The notes under the pieces were generated by a model. It made no database searches, was not told the origin of the DNA, and saw only the letters and a program-made list of their open reading frames with translations. The position numbers and the translations under genes are program-made. A DNA stretch of 64,000 bases from Ligula intestinalis (lineage: Eukaryota > Platyhelminthes > Cestoda > Diphyllobothriidea > Diphyllobothriidae), in contig JAYGXS010000002.1 in the NCBI GenBank assembly GCA_036362985.1, positions 95,129,559-95,193,558 on the forward strand, written 5' to 3'. Positions 47,101 through 51,391 of this stretch are shown piece after piece. Each line of letters opens with the position of its first letter. The stretch's first letter is position 1.

Positions 47101-49621
47101 ATAACGCTGTCTGCCGTGTGACTCCTGACATAGTGCCGTTCCAGGCAGTAAATTGTGTGTGAACTTGTTTACAGTGATTGTGTCATCCCGTTTTGCATCT
47201 ACCACAATCTCTCCTTCATCACGCTAACGAGCTTAGTTGCAAGTCAACGTCGGGATATGGAGAGGGTTGGCTGATTTAAATAATTAATTTGACCCATTTG
47301 TGAAGAACTCGACGACCTCGGTGGGATTCGAGCTTATGACAGCCAGGGGAAGGCTTTAGTACAATTGAGTGCTTAGGAAATCCTGCTAGGGCAGTTAACT
47401 GCCTGCATCAGAAATGTTGGGTTCCAGTAATTGCAGTAGGCTAGACGAACAACTCAATACAAACGAGATTAATCACACAGCTCCAGGCGGGGCCTTGTAC
47501 TTCAGATGGCTAGAGTTTTTACTGTACTGCGGCCTACCCCTTGATGTTTTGAGTTTAAATCCGATCGAGGCCGTCGAATTAATCACCAATACAAGTCTAA
47601 TACAAGCGAACATGCGAGTCCCAGGAAGTAATTTAGAAGTAGAGGACGACTCGATGGCTGGGACAAAATCTTTATTCGCCTGACGTTTCGAAATCCGTTG
47701 CGGATTCATCATCAGAGGCACACTCACAGAACAGTAGCTAAAAAAGTTTGTGTGTGCACAGCGTTTTGCCTTAAAATTTAAACGTACAGAAAAAATGGAT
47801 AAATGCGTTGATTGTGCGCTGATTCGTTGCGTTCGCAATAGCCATCTGGCCTTGCGGTGTTGGAATAAGATGATGTGGTGGCCTGTCTGTTCCCCGATTG
47901 GCGACTTGCTTTAGCCAAATTTTGTCTAAGCATCAAATATGGATTGGACAAGTCGTTGCGCATGTTTGTGGACTGCGGGCCCGTGAACCATGACCCGAGT
48001 AATTCGCGGCTCACACGATTACCACCCCTTGCGAGAATTTGGGCCTCATCAAATTTGAATGTGCGGCCGGGTCTCGTCGAATGAGCCGCAACCTGAGAAT
48101 TGGCATCATTTCGCCGCACTGCTGCCGCGTGTTCGGTAACTCGTGTCTTGAGAAGTGCAACGGTTTGCTCAATCCATATTCGGTGTTGAGACCGGATATG
48201 AAGCACAATGACTGAAAACAACCTGCTTATGCGTACCAAGTACGATTTGGTCTCCGTCAAATGTATCAAGTTTTTATGATAGCATGTGGGTCAACCCCTC
48301 AGGATCCTAACTTGGTATTGCAACGTCTGCCAATGACTGAACATATTAGTTAACCCCTATCATAATCACCCCAGGTGGTTAATCAAGACAATGATCGAGA
48401 AGACCGGAGATGAGAGAGGGCTCAGGCGGCTGGCGCGACAAAAACTTAACACCGGGACTCCATATCAAGACAAATTTGAAGAGGACCGGAGATGGGGAAA
48501 AGCGCAGGCGGCTGGCGCGATCAAAACTCAACACACGTGCCAACAGCATGCCTCGCTAGGTAGGCTCTCGCCTGGGAGCGTCATAAAGGCCACATTAAGA
48601 AAGAGCCATTGAGCCTGACTCGCAGCCTGCAGTAGGCCACTCCACACAACAAGACCCGCACTGGACTGACTGCGGTTTCCAAGTTATCCCGTCACTTGGC
48701 AACCCTCCAAGCCACGGCTTTTGGCACACTGCGATAGCTTCAAGTGCATGAACTGGTTTATAGTTGGGTAACGAAATGCGCTAAGGGTCAACCTCACTCC
48801 TTCCCCCATCGCCAATAACAGGCCAACGCCCTGCTGATCGATCGTCTAAGGTGGGATGGGCACATACACACAACAGACTTTTACCCACAAATCAAAGACT
48901 AAATAGCGCCTTTTTTAGGCACAGTGTGGCTTCATATCTGTAAAATGCTATTGCTTTTTATCTTTCAGGCATTGCGGGTGATTGTTTTTAGATCTATGAC
49001 TATGAGCCGCGATGTTGTGGTTCTAAGACAAATTTGGTGCAAGTCTTCTAATGTAGTCGGTCAGATATTACGCATAGAGTGTTGGAGTATGAATTTTATC
49101 TGTTCTGCAGAAGTTTTTTTCGTATTTTGGGGATGCAGTTCCTTCCATCAACCCTTTATGTCTCTCAGTGTTCAGTTTGTCCTGTTGCCAATTAAAAAAG
49201 TGTTCTTGAACATCCCCCTTCGGAATGAAGTTCCATACCGTGTACATCTTTTAATTATACCTTTTAAAGGACTAAGATTGTTTACATGGAGATCAATGAA
49301 GTCGGATGATAATTTTAGCCTGTCAAACCTAAAAGTAAAACTGTTTGTTTTTTTCGGAAAAAGTCCATCATTCACTTAAGTTCTTACTAACACCTGCTCT
49401 ATGCAATTAAGACGAATTCTCGTTGCTTGTTTTATTATTTTAGCTACCTCTGTTCGTTCCAATCGCGTTTCTGTTGGGCGACCTCTTCATTCTAATTTTG
49501 ACAATTTACCAACAGCCGAGGGAATCGCTTTCAAACATTATTTTGATCCTTTCGGCAATCCCCATTTACATTATCGGAATCGCTTGGAAGCGCAAGCCCA
49601 AGTCCTGGATCCGACTCATGC
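22683..49621 (+). CDS. LAT-type amino acid transporter light chain (SLC7 family), nine exons, 3' end uncertain
   Basis: Exons 22,683-23,133; 23,173-23,298; 24,299-24,398; 24,693-24,737; 24,834-24,969; 31,865-31,968; 35,017-35,113; 41,397-41,546; 49,444-49,621. All junctions are GT-AG and all phases fit, giving about 462 codons, against about 500 in the family. Family role: sodium-independent exchange of neutral or basic amino acids at the plasma membrane, as the light chain of a heteromeric transporter. Seen: GSGIF in TM1 (residues 36-40), PKSGGEYSYI (82-91), Cys135 in YPNCEKP (the position disulfide-linked to the 4F2hc heavy chain in LATs), FYQGFWAFFGWNYLNF and GAREGHMPK. ATG 22,683 is the first in frame. 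Closest in feel to LAT1/LAT2 (SLC7A5/A8). Substrate range cannot be read from sequence. Introns 5-8 (3-8 kb) are full of transposons. Confidence 0.93.
23134..23172 (+). other. 39-base intron 1
   Basis: GTAAGTTAATT...AACTTATAG, 39 bases, at or near the minimum intron size. Very short 5' introns followed by long ones are typical of flatworm genes. Confidence 0.93.
23173..23298 (+). CDS. Transporter exon 2
   Basis: Encodes LICAINAYRVKWATRVAVFF and KMLALLLIIGFGIYYLATG: TM4-TM5 with the conserved WATRV segment. Acceptor TTATAG, donor GTGCGT. Confidence 0.95.
23299..24298. other. Intron 2 of the transporter, no feature recognised
   Basis: AT-rich, no supported repeat or gene. Confidence 0.6.
24299..24398 (+). 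CDS. Transporter exon 3
   Basis: Encodes HVQSFQEPFEGSATSPGLLA followed by LAFYQGFWAFFGW, the TM6 substrate/gate region of LATs (F-W-A-[FY]-G-W). Acceptor TTTTAG, donor GTAAAC. Confidence 0.95.
24693..24737 (+). CDS. Transporter exon 4 (45-base micro-exon)
   Basis: Encodes NYLNFLVEEIENPA, which continues the conserved GWNYLNF...EE..NP motif. Its identity is certain because it joins exons 3 and 5 in phase and in family order. Acceptor CTCTAG, donor GTTTGT. Confidence 0.93.
24834..24969 (+). CDS. Transporter exon 5
   Basis: Encodes RNLPLAIAISLGLVTGLNIM and TNVAYLAVLSPYEMLASGD, i.e. TM7 and the following loop. Acceptor TTTCAG, donor GTGCGT. It is followed by the 6.9-kb intron 5. Confidence 0.95.
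24970..25684. other. Start of intron 5, no feature recognised
   Basis: AT-rich intron sequence up to the first R1 repeat; nothing supported. Confidence 0.55.
25685..25990 (+). repeat. Dispersed repeat R1, copy a
   Basis: About 300 bases shared with 28,340-28,697 and 63,225-63,606. Shared landmarks: GCAGCCAATCAAATGAAGC, CTTATCAAGCAGCGGGTTG, GCCTGGCAGAGTGAAGGCAG, and the end CTCCTACA. A CCAAT box is part of the repeat. All three copies end at YCCTACA, which is compatible with an LTR end, but no primer-binding site or internal gene was found. Confidence 0.8.
26244..26729 (+). pseudogene. PLE GIY-YIG nuclease C-terminal fragment in intron 5
   Basis: 161 codons containing MREQPSVWLNRGVIKSISSA, LVDSGHRIDVNQTFQVI and LATAEAAAIRLSNPILLAQK. 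The layout (basic REH-like segment, S-x-I/V-x-x-H-L-x-D-T/S-G-H, then an alpha-helical C-terminus) matches the GIY-YIG nuclease tail of the PLE at 50,043-50,546 (LEHMPAWLSKGESRSISSSV). The GIY-YIG strands themselves are not preserved upstream. Remnant only. Confidence 0.6.
26730..28339. other. Intron sequence with a poly-C run and an R2 fragment
   Basis: GC-richer than the surrounding intron. It contains a C-run at 27,122-27,134 and, at about 27,050-27,115, a short copy of repeat R2 (AAAGTCGAGAAGACTGGAGA...GGCTGGCGCGA) seen again twice at 48,382-48,549. Several short open frames have no recognisable domain. Confidence 0.5.
28340..28697 (+). repeat. Dispersed repeat R1, copy b
   Basis: Shares with copy c the run ACAAAGTTGGTAG and GAGAAGATGAAC at its start and GTGTAGCTTTGCCTGCG in the middle, and ends GACTCCTACA like copy a. 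The similarity to copy c may begin earlier, near 28,300. Confidence 0.8.
28956..29240 (+). mobile_element. MITE family K, unit A
   Basis: About 285 bases starting GTTAGCACAATCACCGGATT (consensus start CTGCTAGCACAATCCCCGG). It contains the AT-rich core CCCATTTTTCAAAATCTCC...ATCAATAAATTATTAA and ends GAGCCCCGTCC. Directly adjoined by unit B in the same orientation. Confidence 0.75.
29241..29522 (+). mobile_element. MITE family K, unit B (tandem to A)
   Basis: Starts CTGCTAGCACAATCCCCGGA, with the same core as unit A. Its end joins the inverted unit C at GACGGGGCTGGACGGGG. Confidence 0.75.
29523..29747 (-). mobile_element. MITE family K, unit C (inverted)
   Basis: Inverted relative to A and B. 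Its outer end is the reverse complement of the family start (CCGGGGATTATGCTAGCA), adjoining the Kelch fragment at about 29,748. Confidence 0.75.
29748..30411 (-). pseudogene. Kelch-repeat gene fragment, two exons, enclosed by MITE copies
   Basis: Minus strand, exon at 30,309-30,411: ETLIGVFGGTFKEGDIW, ending NDISQK with donor GTGAGA. A 70-base intron (30,239-30,308) ends TTTTCAAAG. The next exon (30,238 to about 29,748) reads in phase RWRKLPDMQQKTCGLAAACL, then VFFFGGRNDDIVHDSVEYF; after a frameshift near 30,080 come ARMNLAAAHLRGRILVAGGE, NAVEMFSPPDAGCPLGQ and ELAGMKQSRRLFFLLTTGD. The double-Gly, Tyr/Met and Trp spacing is that of Kelch beta-propeller blades, which usually bind partners (cullin adaptors or actin). 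It stops abruptly at MITE unit C on one side and MITE sequence on the other. The frameshift and lack of ends make it a dead fragment. Confidence 0.8.
30412..30590 (+). mobile_element. MITE family K, unit D, 5'-truncated
   Basis: Begins inside the family core (GGGCTCTGTTAATG...ACAGAGCCCATTTTTCTAG) and runs to GAGCCCCGCCCTGAG. It carries a local hairpin at its start. Confidence 0.7.
30418..30457. repeat. Near-perfect 19-base hairpin at the truncated end of unit D
   Basis: GGGCTCTGTTAATGTAATT followed by CC and its reverse complement with one mismatch. The inner arm belongs to the MITE core, so the outer arm is a short inverted copy formed at the junction with the Kelch fragment. Confidence 0.8.
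30591..31100 (-). mobile_element. MITE family K, inverted units E and F, F split by a SINE
   Basis: E (30,591-30,690) ends CCGGGGATTGTGCTAGCAG. F continues inverted from 30,691 to 30,854, is interrupted by a tRNA-derived SINE (30,855-30,945) and resumes to about 31,100, again ending GATTGTGCTAGCAGGGCG. Confidence 0.7.
30855..30945 (+). repeat. tRNA-derived SINE family 2, insertion in MITE unit F
   Basis: GCGGGTTCGAATCCCGCC is a perfect pol III B box with its T-arm pairing, followed by CGAGTTTTTTCACAATTGGG and TCAACTAAATTAACTAAATC. The same tail follows a B box at 47,270-47,400 on the minus strand. The A box is weak or missing (truncated 5' side). Confidence 0.7.
31111..31864. other. End of intron 5, no feature recognised
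   Basis: AT-rich sequence up to the exon 6 acceptor. Nothing supported. Confidence 0.5.
31865..31968 (+). CDS. Transporter exon 6
   Basis: Encodes TFANRAMPWFSLAMPIFVGA and SVFGSINGEVLSMS, i.e. TM8 with the conserved FGSxNG motif. Acceptor TTTTAG, donor GTAAGT. Confidence 0.95.
32300..32510 (-). repeat. tRNA-derived SINE family 1, minus strand
   Basis: On the minus strand CCGACAAAGCAGTGGACCC...ACTAGACGCAATG (A-box region) is followed by CCCGGGTTCAAATCTCGGGG (B box with T-arm) and the tail GATGACGGCTAATAAGCC, then AGAAATGGCCATTCC. The tail is shared with 61,633-61,830 and 36,540-36,585. Confidence 0.75.
32511..33239. other. Intron 6, no feature recognised
   Basis: Short open frames without domain. 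Nothing supported. Confidence 0.45.
33240..33890 (+). repeat. Dispersed repeat R3, copy a, interrupted by a MITE
   Basis: 33,240-33,434 and 33,798-33,890 together correspond to 37,620-37,860: shared ACTTGAACTTGCTTCA, AAAGCAGC, CTGGAYGCAGT, and after the break TTCTGGYGACT, GATTTGRSCTGATGATTGTAG. The 363 bases missing from the other copy are exactly the MITE. Confidence 0.65.
33435..33797. mobile_element. Pogo/mariner-type MITE with internal short repeats, 363 bases
   Basis: Terminal inverted repeats CAGTAGTCACSGGTTATTAA. TA follows on the right; TG on the left, possibly a decayed TA. Inside, a 15-17 base motif of the form CCGGCTAATAAGCCCA recurs about five times in varying states, and the terminal repeats themselves contain its reverse complement. 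Confidence 0.8.
34516..34531 (+). repeat. (ACGC)n microsatellite
   Basis: Four perfect ACGC units. Confidence 0.8.
34685..34724 (-). ncRNA. Hammerhead-like motif, minus strand, AGUU variant
   Basis: CUGACGA, a stem II of about five pairs (GACUC with GAGUU), GAAAG, then UUA and AGGA. Stem III would be A-G/U-U with a wobble. Partner of the plus-strand motif at 34,841-34,882. Confidence 0.55.
34841..34882 (+). ncRNA. Hammerhead-like motif, plus strand, AGCU variant
   Basis: AUCU-CUGACGA-U, stem II GGACUC/GAGUUU, GAAAGCUC, then GGAC. The core boxes are intact (CUGANGA, GAAA, NUH = CUC). Stem I is three pairs, including one wobble. Confidence 0.65.
35017..35113 (+). CDS. Transporter exon 7
   Basis: Encodes RLTFTGAREGHMPKILALVH followed by HTNLTPLPSILAI; the GAREGHxP motif is diagnostic of the LAT group. 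Acceptor GTTAAG (weak), donor GTATGT. Confidence 0.93.
35520..35670 (+). repeat. Dispersed repeat R4, copy a
   Basis: Resembles 45,420-45,575: CCGCGAsnAYCTnnACnC, GTGTGTCyCAAr, GGGTCAGyGCG, AAGCGCT and GGCCTTGArnnrGGACGCCGrACA-like landmarks in the same order and orientation. Confidence 0.5.
35690..36060 (+). pseudogene. RTE-like LINE ORF C-terminal tail
   Basis: RRLRYFGHVLRPPSHELCYA, then after a frameshift near 35,850 RRRRGGQLKTWLDTVRQDME, PSIFGFRRWRRDWW. The order FGHVLR..., GGQLKTW...VRQD, and a Trp-rich end is that of the C-terminal segment of RTE-type reverse transcriptases found in many invertebrate LINEs. The RT itself is absent (5'-truncated). Confidence 0.7.
36090..36190 (+). repeat. 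Degenerate TTAGGG-like stretch
   Basis: G-rich sequence with recurring GGTTAGAGGGTGGG, GGGTTAAGGGTCGGG and GGGGTTAG motifs. This could be a decayed interstitial telomere-like repeat or the 3' UTR of the adjoining LINE. Confidence 0.4.
36540..36585 (-). repeat. SINE family 1 tail fragment
   Basis: The minus strand reads GCTAATAAGCCAGAAATGAA, the tail motif of the SINEs at 32,300-32,510 and 61,633-61,830. No promoter boxes are left. Confidence 0.6.
36586..37619. other. Intron 7, no feature recognised
   Basis: Several overlapping open frames of 80-160 codons on both strands at 36,731-37,448 have low-complexity, Cys/His-rich translations without any domain and appear to reflect base composition. 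Confidence 0.4.
37620..37860 (+). repeat. Dispersed repeat R3, copy b (uninterrupted)
   Basis: Continuous counterpart of 33,240-33,434 plus 33,798-33,890; it lacks the MITE at the corresponding point. Confidence 0.6.
37925..38340 (+). mobile_element. Foldback transposon X, partial copy 1
   Basis: Matches the inner part of the full element at 39,321-40,312 (read on its minus strand) and partial copy 2: TTGTCTATCAAGTATAGAGC, CTTCCGCATA, CCTAGAATTCAAG. Truncated at both ends; at 38,340 it adjoins an R2 copy. Confidence 0.7.
38341..38530 (+). repeat. Dispersed repeat R2, copy b
   Basis: Shares AGTCAAGATGACCG with 55,605-55,690 and CATAAAGGCMACATTAAGAA with 48,585-48,600. Direct orientation in all. 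Confidence 0.55.
38690..39281 (+). mobile_element. Foldback transposon X, partial copy 2
   Basis: Ends GGGAATCTACTG followed by TA, the same terminus as the full copy (GTGAATCTACTG-TA). The left side begins inside the element. Confidence 0.75.
39321..40312. mobile_element. Foldback (long-TIR) Tc1/mariner-type transposon X, complete, 992 bases
   Basis: Termini CAGTAGATTCACTACCTCAT and its complement, each flanked by TA (39,319-39,320 and 40,313-40,314). The inverted arms are about 380 bases long (39,321-39,700 against 39,945-40,312) around a 245-base centre, with few mismatches and no coding sequence. Tc1-type ends begin CAGT and duplicate TA, so mobilisation in trans by a Tc1/mariner transposase is the natural inference. 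Confidence 0.88.
40431..40982 (-). mobile_element. PLE remnant flanked by 29-base direct repeats
   Basis: Direct repeats GAATCAAAGCACAGAAAGRT... at 40,402-40,430 and 40,983-41,011 (two differences in 29) bracket the segment. On the minus strand a coding remnant (INRCVELAPAYRALRY-type, resembling the nuclease C-terminal tail of flatworm PLEs) is followed by a spacer, the hammerhead-like motif (40,472-40,512) and a terminal TTCCAGTGATCAACC-type end. Confidence 0.7.
40472..40512 (-). ncRNA. Hammerhead-like motif, AGCU variant, best copy of family 2
   Basis: ACCU-CUGACGA-U, stem II GGGCUCU/AGAGCUC (seven pairs, one G-U), GAAAGCUC, then AGGA. Stem I is CCU/AGG. The core boxes are intact. One U is left over between CUGACGA and stem II. 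Confidence 0.7.
41397..41546 (+). CDS. Transporter exon 8
   Basis: 50 codons in phase 0: two membrane helices around YSDIFALIELVGFAFS and the cytosolic YFRYKEPHAKTTFK (TM9-TM10). Acceptor TTTTAG, donor GTGAGC. Confidence 0.94.
42402..42443 (-). ncRNA. Hammerhead-like motif, ACGU variant, core intact
   Basis: GCCU-CUGAUGA, stem II around loop ACGAC (GAAUCC with GGAUUUC, one bulge), GAAACGUC, AGGC. Stem I GCCU/AGGC is perfect, the catalytic boxes are canonical, and the predicted cut is after GUC. Confidence 0.75.
42945..42986 (+). ncRNA. Hammerhead-like motif, ACGU variant, mutated
   Basis: GUCU-CUGAUGA, the same stem II with loop GCGAC, but GAAGCGUC in place of GAAACGUC, so stem III position 15.1 is changed. 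Partner of 42,402-42,443 in the palindrome. Confidence 0.65.
43214..43255 (-). ncRNA. Hammerhead-like motif, mutated GAAA box
   Basis: GUCU-CUGAUGA, stem II AGAAUCC/GGAUGCC, GAUACGUC, AGGU. GAUAC replaces GAAAC, which should disable the core. Confidence 0.6.
43940..44480 (+). pseudogene. PLE GIY-YIG nuclease remnant, catalytic part deleted
   Basis: One frame gives ASRETSSTGACANEMGNKS and SEAVGRLLTPLGVGVAQ. Another continues with ANSQVVPHSTRRGHTFKFNE-type sequence, then EAEILARGDNHVSRELLKAW. Compared with 46,198-46,692 the segment from the GIY-YIG strands to the first helix is missing (near 44,115). Confidence 0.7.
44583..44624 (+). ncRNA. Hammerhead-like motif, two core mutations
   Basis: GUCU-CCGAUGA, stem II AGAAUCC/GGAUGUC, AAAACGUC, AGGU. 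Both conserved boxes carry one change. Confidence 0.55.
44721..45319. other. Intron 8, short repeat traces only
   Basis: It contains a minus-strand echo of repeat R3 near 45,125-45,175 (GATTTGGCCTGATGATCTGG on the minus strand). Nothing else supported. Confidence 0.4.
45320..45575 (+). repeat. Dispersed repeat R4, copy b
   Basis: Counterpart of 35,520-35,670, extended to the left. Degenerate. Confidence 0.5.
45995..46035 (-). ncRNA. Hammerhead-related terminal block, non-canonical core
   Basis: Stem II GGAUUCC/GGAAUCC is perfect (seven pairs) and GAAACGUC-AGGC follows, but the upstream box reads CUAUGACUAA instead of CUGAUGA. The copy at 59,403-59,441 has the same altered form, so it is a subfamily feature. 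Confidence 0.45.
46198..46692 (-). pseudogene. PLE GIY-YIG nuclease remnant
   Basis: GRLLTPLGFGVAHRPEA, RPKDPLPRQETAGVVYRI, GETGRLLRTRMAKHAAA, AEAEILARGDNRVSRELLES and GPQSINKRKDL. VYRI...GETGRLLRTR is the GIY-YIG half-site followed by the conserved Arg helix. The residues between VYRI and GETG (normally including YVG) are missing, so this is a small deletion in the active site. Family role: cleaves the target DNA during PLE insertion. Confidence 0.8.
47270..47400 (-). repeat. tRNA-derived SINE family 2, minus strand
   Basis: Minus strand: AAGCTCGAATCCCACCGAGG (B box), then CGAGTTCTTCACAAATGGGT and CAAATTAATTATTTAAATC, the same tail as the copy at 30,855-30,945. Upstream ACTCAATTGTACTAAAGCC is a possible A-box region. 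Confidence 0.7.
47678..47719 (-). ncRNA. Hammerhead-like motif, ACGU variant, best preserved in the window
   Basis: GCCU-CUGAUGA-U-GAAUCC, loop GCAAC, GGAUUUC, GAAACGUC, AGGC. Stem I has four perfect pairs, stem II six with one bulge or a seventh mispair, boxes canonical. The expected stem III is the loop-free palindrome ACGU, which cannot fold within one molecule. The predicted cut is after GUC. Confidence 0.78.
47778..48269 (-). pseudogene. PLE GIY-YIG nuclease C-terminal part
   Basis: ALLKTRVTEHAAAVRRNDAN, HSTRPGRTFKFDEAQILARG, NRVSRELLGSWFTGPQST. It matches 46,198-46,692 and 43,940-44,480 closely. The YVGETG strand is degenerate (IWIEQTVALL), so it is inactive. Confidence 0.78.
48382..48549 (+). 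repeat. Tandem duplication of repeat R2 (two units of about 84 bases)
   Basis: Units 48,382-48,465 and 48,466-48,549: TCAAGACAA..., GAGGACCGGAGATG-type, CTCAGGCGGCTGGCGCGA, AAAACTYAACAC in both. Further R2 sequence (CATAAAGGCCACATTAAGAA) follows to about 48,660. Confidence 0.75.
48661..49443. other. End of intron 8, no feature recognised
   Basis: A 151-codon plus frame at 48,924-49,379 is hydrophobic but has no recognisable family and spans ordinary AT-rich intron sequence just before the exon 9 acceptor. I do not call it a gene. Confidence 0.4.
49444..49621 (+). CDS. Transporter exon 9
   Basis: Encodes LPLFVPIAFLLGDLFILILT and the last helix, ending IAWKRKPKSWIRLM plus one base of the next codon. 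This aligns with TM11-TM12 and the cytosolic KPKW segment of LATs. Acceptor TTTTAG, donor GTACGT, so at least one more coding exon should follow. Confidence 0.93.
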
Positions 49622-50042
49622 GTACGTTATAATTGGTTTAAAATAACTACCCCTTATTAACTCAATGCGAATTTAAAAAGTCTATTTGGCAAGCGAATGT
49701 TTTTTTTTTCGGAAATTCATCATCGGGCCGATAAAACTGCATTGATAACAAAGCTTGGAGAGTTGAACCGGGTTTATAAATGTCCTATGATTAAAACGCA
49801 TCGTTTTCAAATTGTCCGCATAGCGAGTTTGGCGTGTACGTAGACCATCTTGTACTGGATACGGTAGCGATCATTCCTAGTCTAGCCGGCCTCAATTTGC
49901 ATGAGGAATCGTGGGAATTTTGAATACCAGCAGGTCCCCAACAGCCGTTTGGATTCTTTGTGCAAAGTTCTTTCCTCTAGTACTTTAGCTCAGGAACCTA
50001 AGCATGAGACAGTGGTGGCAGGCAAACCTATTTAATGACAGT

Positions 50043-50546
50043 TCATGCTCGCCGTCTCACAGGTTGGCATAGGACCGGTGGCATTGGACCGGCGGAGGGG
50101 GGGAAATAGAGTAGGTTGTGAGTATTGGTCATGGGTAGAGTACGCGGAGAGAAAATTACTGTCACGTGCATAAAGTGAAAAACTGTGACCACGGGTGGGG
50201 TTGACATGCGATCACCACCTTGCGTCGACGTCGGCCGCGGAAGAGACAGCGCCTGCAGTAGCATCTTTTGATAGCACAATACTAGGCTCACTAGCTGTCT
50301 CGGCTGTTGCCAGCACCCGTTGGCGTGGGCTATTAGAGAAGTTGGCTGGTGTCCTGTAGACAACTGAAGGGCTTCATTATTATCGGCTGGGTGATTCGTG
50401 TCGAAAAAGTGTGCAAGAACAGAACTCGAGATTGATCTACTTTCCCCTTTACTTAGCCAGGCCGGCATGTGTTCAAGTATCCATTTATCCAAGTGCCTCT
50501 TTGTTCGGCCAATGTATCCTGCTGTGCAGAGTAAATGCACATTCAT
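50043..50546 (-). pseudogene. PLE GIY-YIG nuclease
   Basis: LLCTAGYIGRTKRHLDKWIL (GYIGRT is the second half of the GIY-YIG pair, with the following Arg), EHMPAWLSKGESRSISSSVL, HFFDTNHPADNNEA. Conserved His/Asp/Asn positions of the fold are visible. After about residue 75 the frame is no longer homologous, so the C-terminus is broken. Confidence 0.78.
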
Positions 50547-50705
50547 GTGTCCTTTACTGGGGGTCGGTCTTTACCTCTCAAGCGTAGGAGAGGAGAATTC
50601 GGAAAGAATACGCGTAAGTTCGCCACGGGGGAAGCGCTTTGGATCAATTTCTTCAGGTGTCTTCTTATCATCTCGCTCGTTGCGTCGCCTAAGAAACGCT
50701 GGTTT

Positions 50706-51000
50706 GACGTTGTAACTTACCATACTAATAGCCTAGGTACTTGCTAAAAGGCCCAGACACGTGTTTTGCCAGCATTCTGCCGCTGCTTGACACAGCTGCG
50801 AGGGGTTCGGCTCATCAGTGGGTCCCCCGCTTTCCCTATCTGCTTTCTGGTTGATATACCGGCTTAGAAAGTTCAGGTTTTTAATCTCCAAAGAAATTAA
50901 TTTCTGATCGCGGTATCAAGCAGCGGCAGAATACTGGCGAAACACGTGTCTGGGCCTTTAAGCAAGTACCTAGGCTGTTAGTATGGTAAGTTACAACGTC
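50706..51000. mobile_element. Hairpin/foldback element with 85-base near-identical arms
   Basis: Left arm 50,706-50,790 (starts GACGTTGTAACTTACCATAC), right arm 50,916-51,000 (its complement), with very few mismatches, 125-base centre. It interrupts the PLE. A second inverted relation links 50,884-50,915 with 51,127-51,159. Confidence 0.85.
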
Positions 51001-51391
51001 AATTTACACTACTGAGGACTGTCTGATGGCAGCATGTGTATATTTCACAGGGGTTGACGGGTTTCATCACAAATATACACATACAATTTCGGTCTACGCC
51101 TATACACCTTCAATATACTGATATATACCGCGATCAGATATTAATTTCTCCGGAGATTAAAAAGCTTAAGGCTGTTCTATTGGCGCTTCTTTCTTTTGTA
51201 CGATTAAGGTAGCATGCATTTTGGTGCCTTCGTCAATATTTCTGATGATGGCCTTTTTTAGTTATCCGTTTTAAAGAAGCACGTTCTGTAGCTACAGGAT
51301 TCCCGCTTCGACAGTTTAAGGAGAGCGAATCGTCACTCTTCAGCTGCCAATCCCTGGATTATATTTTGTTTTATAATTAAAAGGAACAGAA

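Larger units (their letters stand above)
47575..48270 (-). mobile_element. PLE remnant with nuclease tail and intact hammerhead-like motif
   Basis: Minus strand: nuclease frame (48,269-47,778), conserved 3' UTR (CGCAGTCCACAAACATG..., CACCACATCATCTTATTCC, AGGCCAGATGG), the hammerhead block (47,719-47,678), CCCAGCCATCGAGTCGTCC, and the further tail GGGACTCGCATGTTCGCTTG. It is the single-copy counterpart of one arm of the palindrome at 42,350-43,080. Confidence 0.8.

Noticed and set aside
48924..49379. 151-codon hydrophobic plus-strand frame
   Set aside because: It lies in the last intron of the transporter; the hydrophobicity comes from T-rich sequence, with no family motif.
49700..49745. CCGATGATGAATTTCCGAAA on the minus strand, resembling a collapsed hammerhead block
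   Set aside because: Both arms of stem II are fused, the GUC and stem I are missing, and there is no PLE sequence around it.
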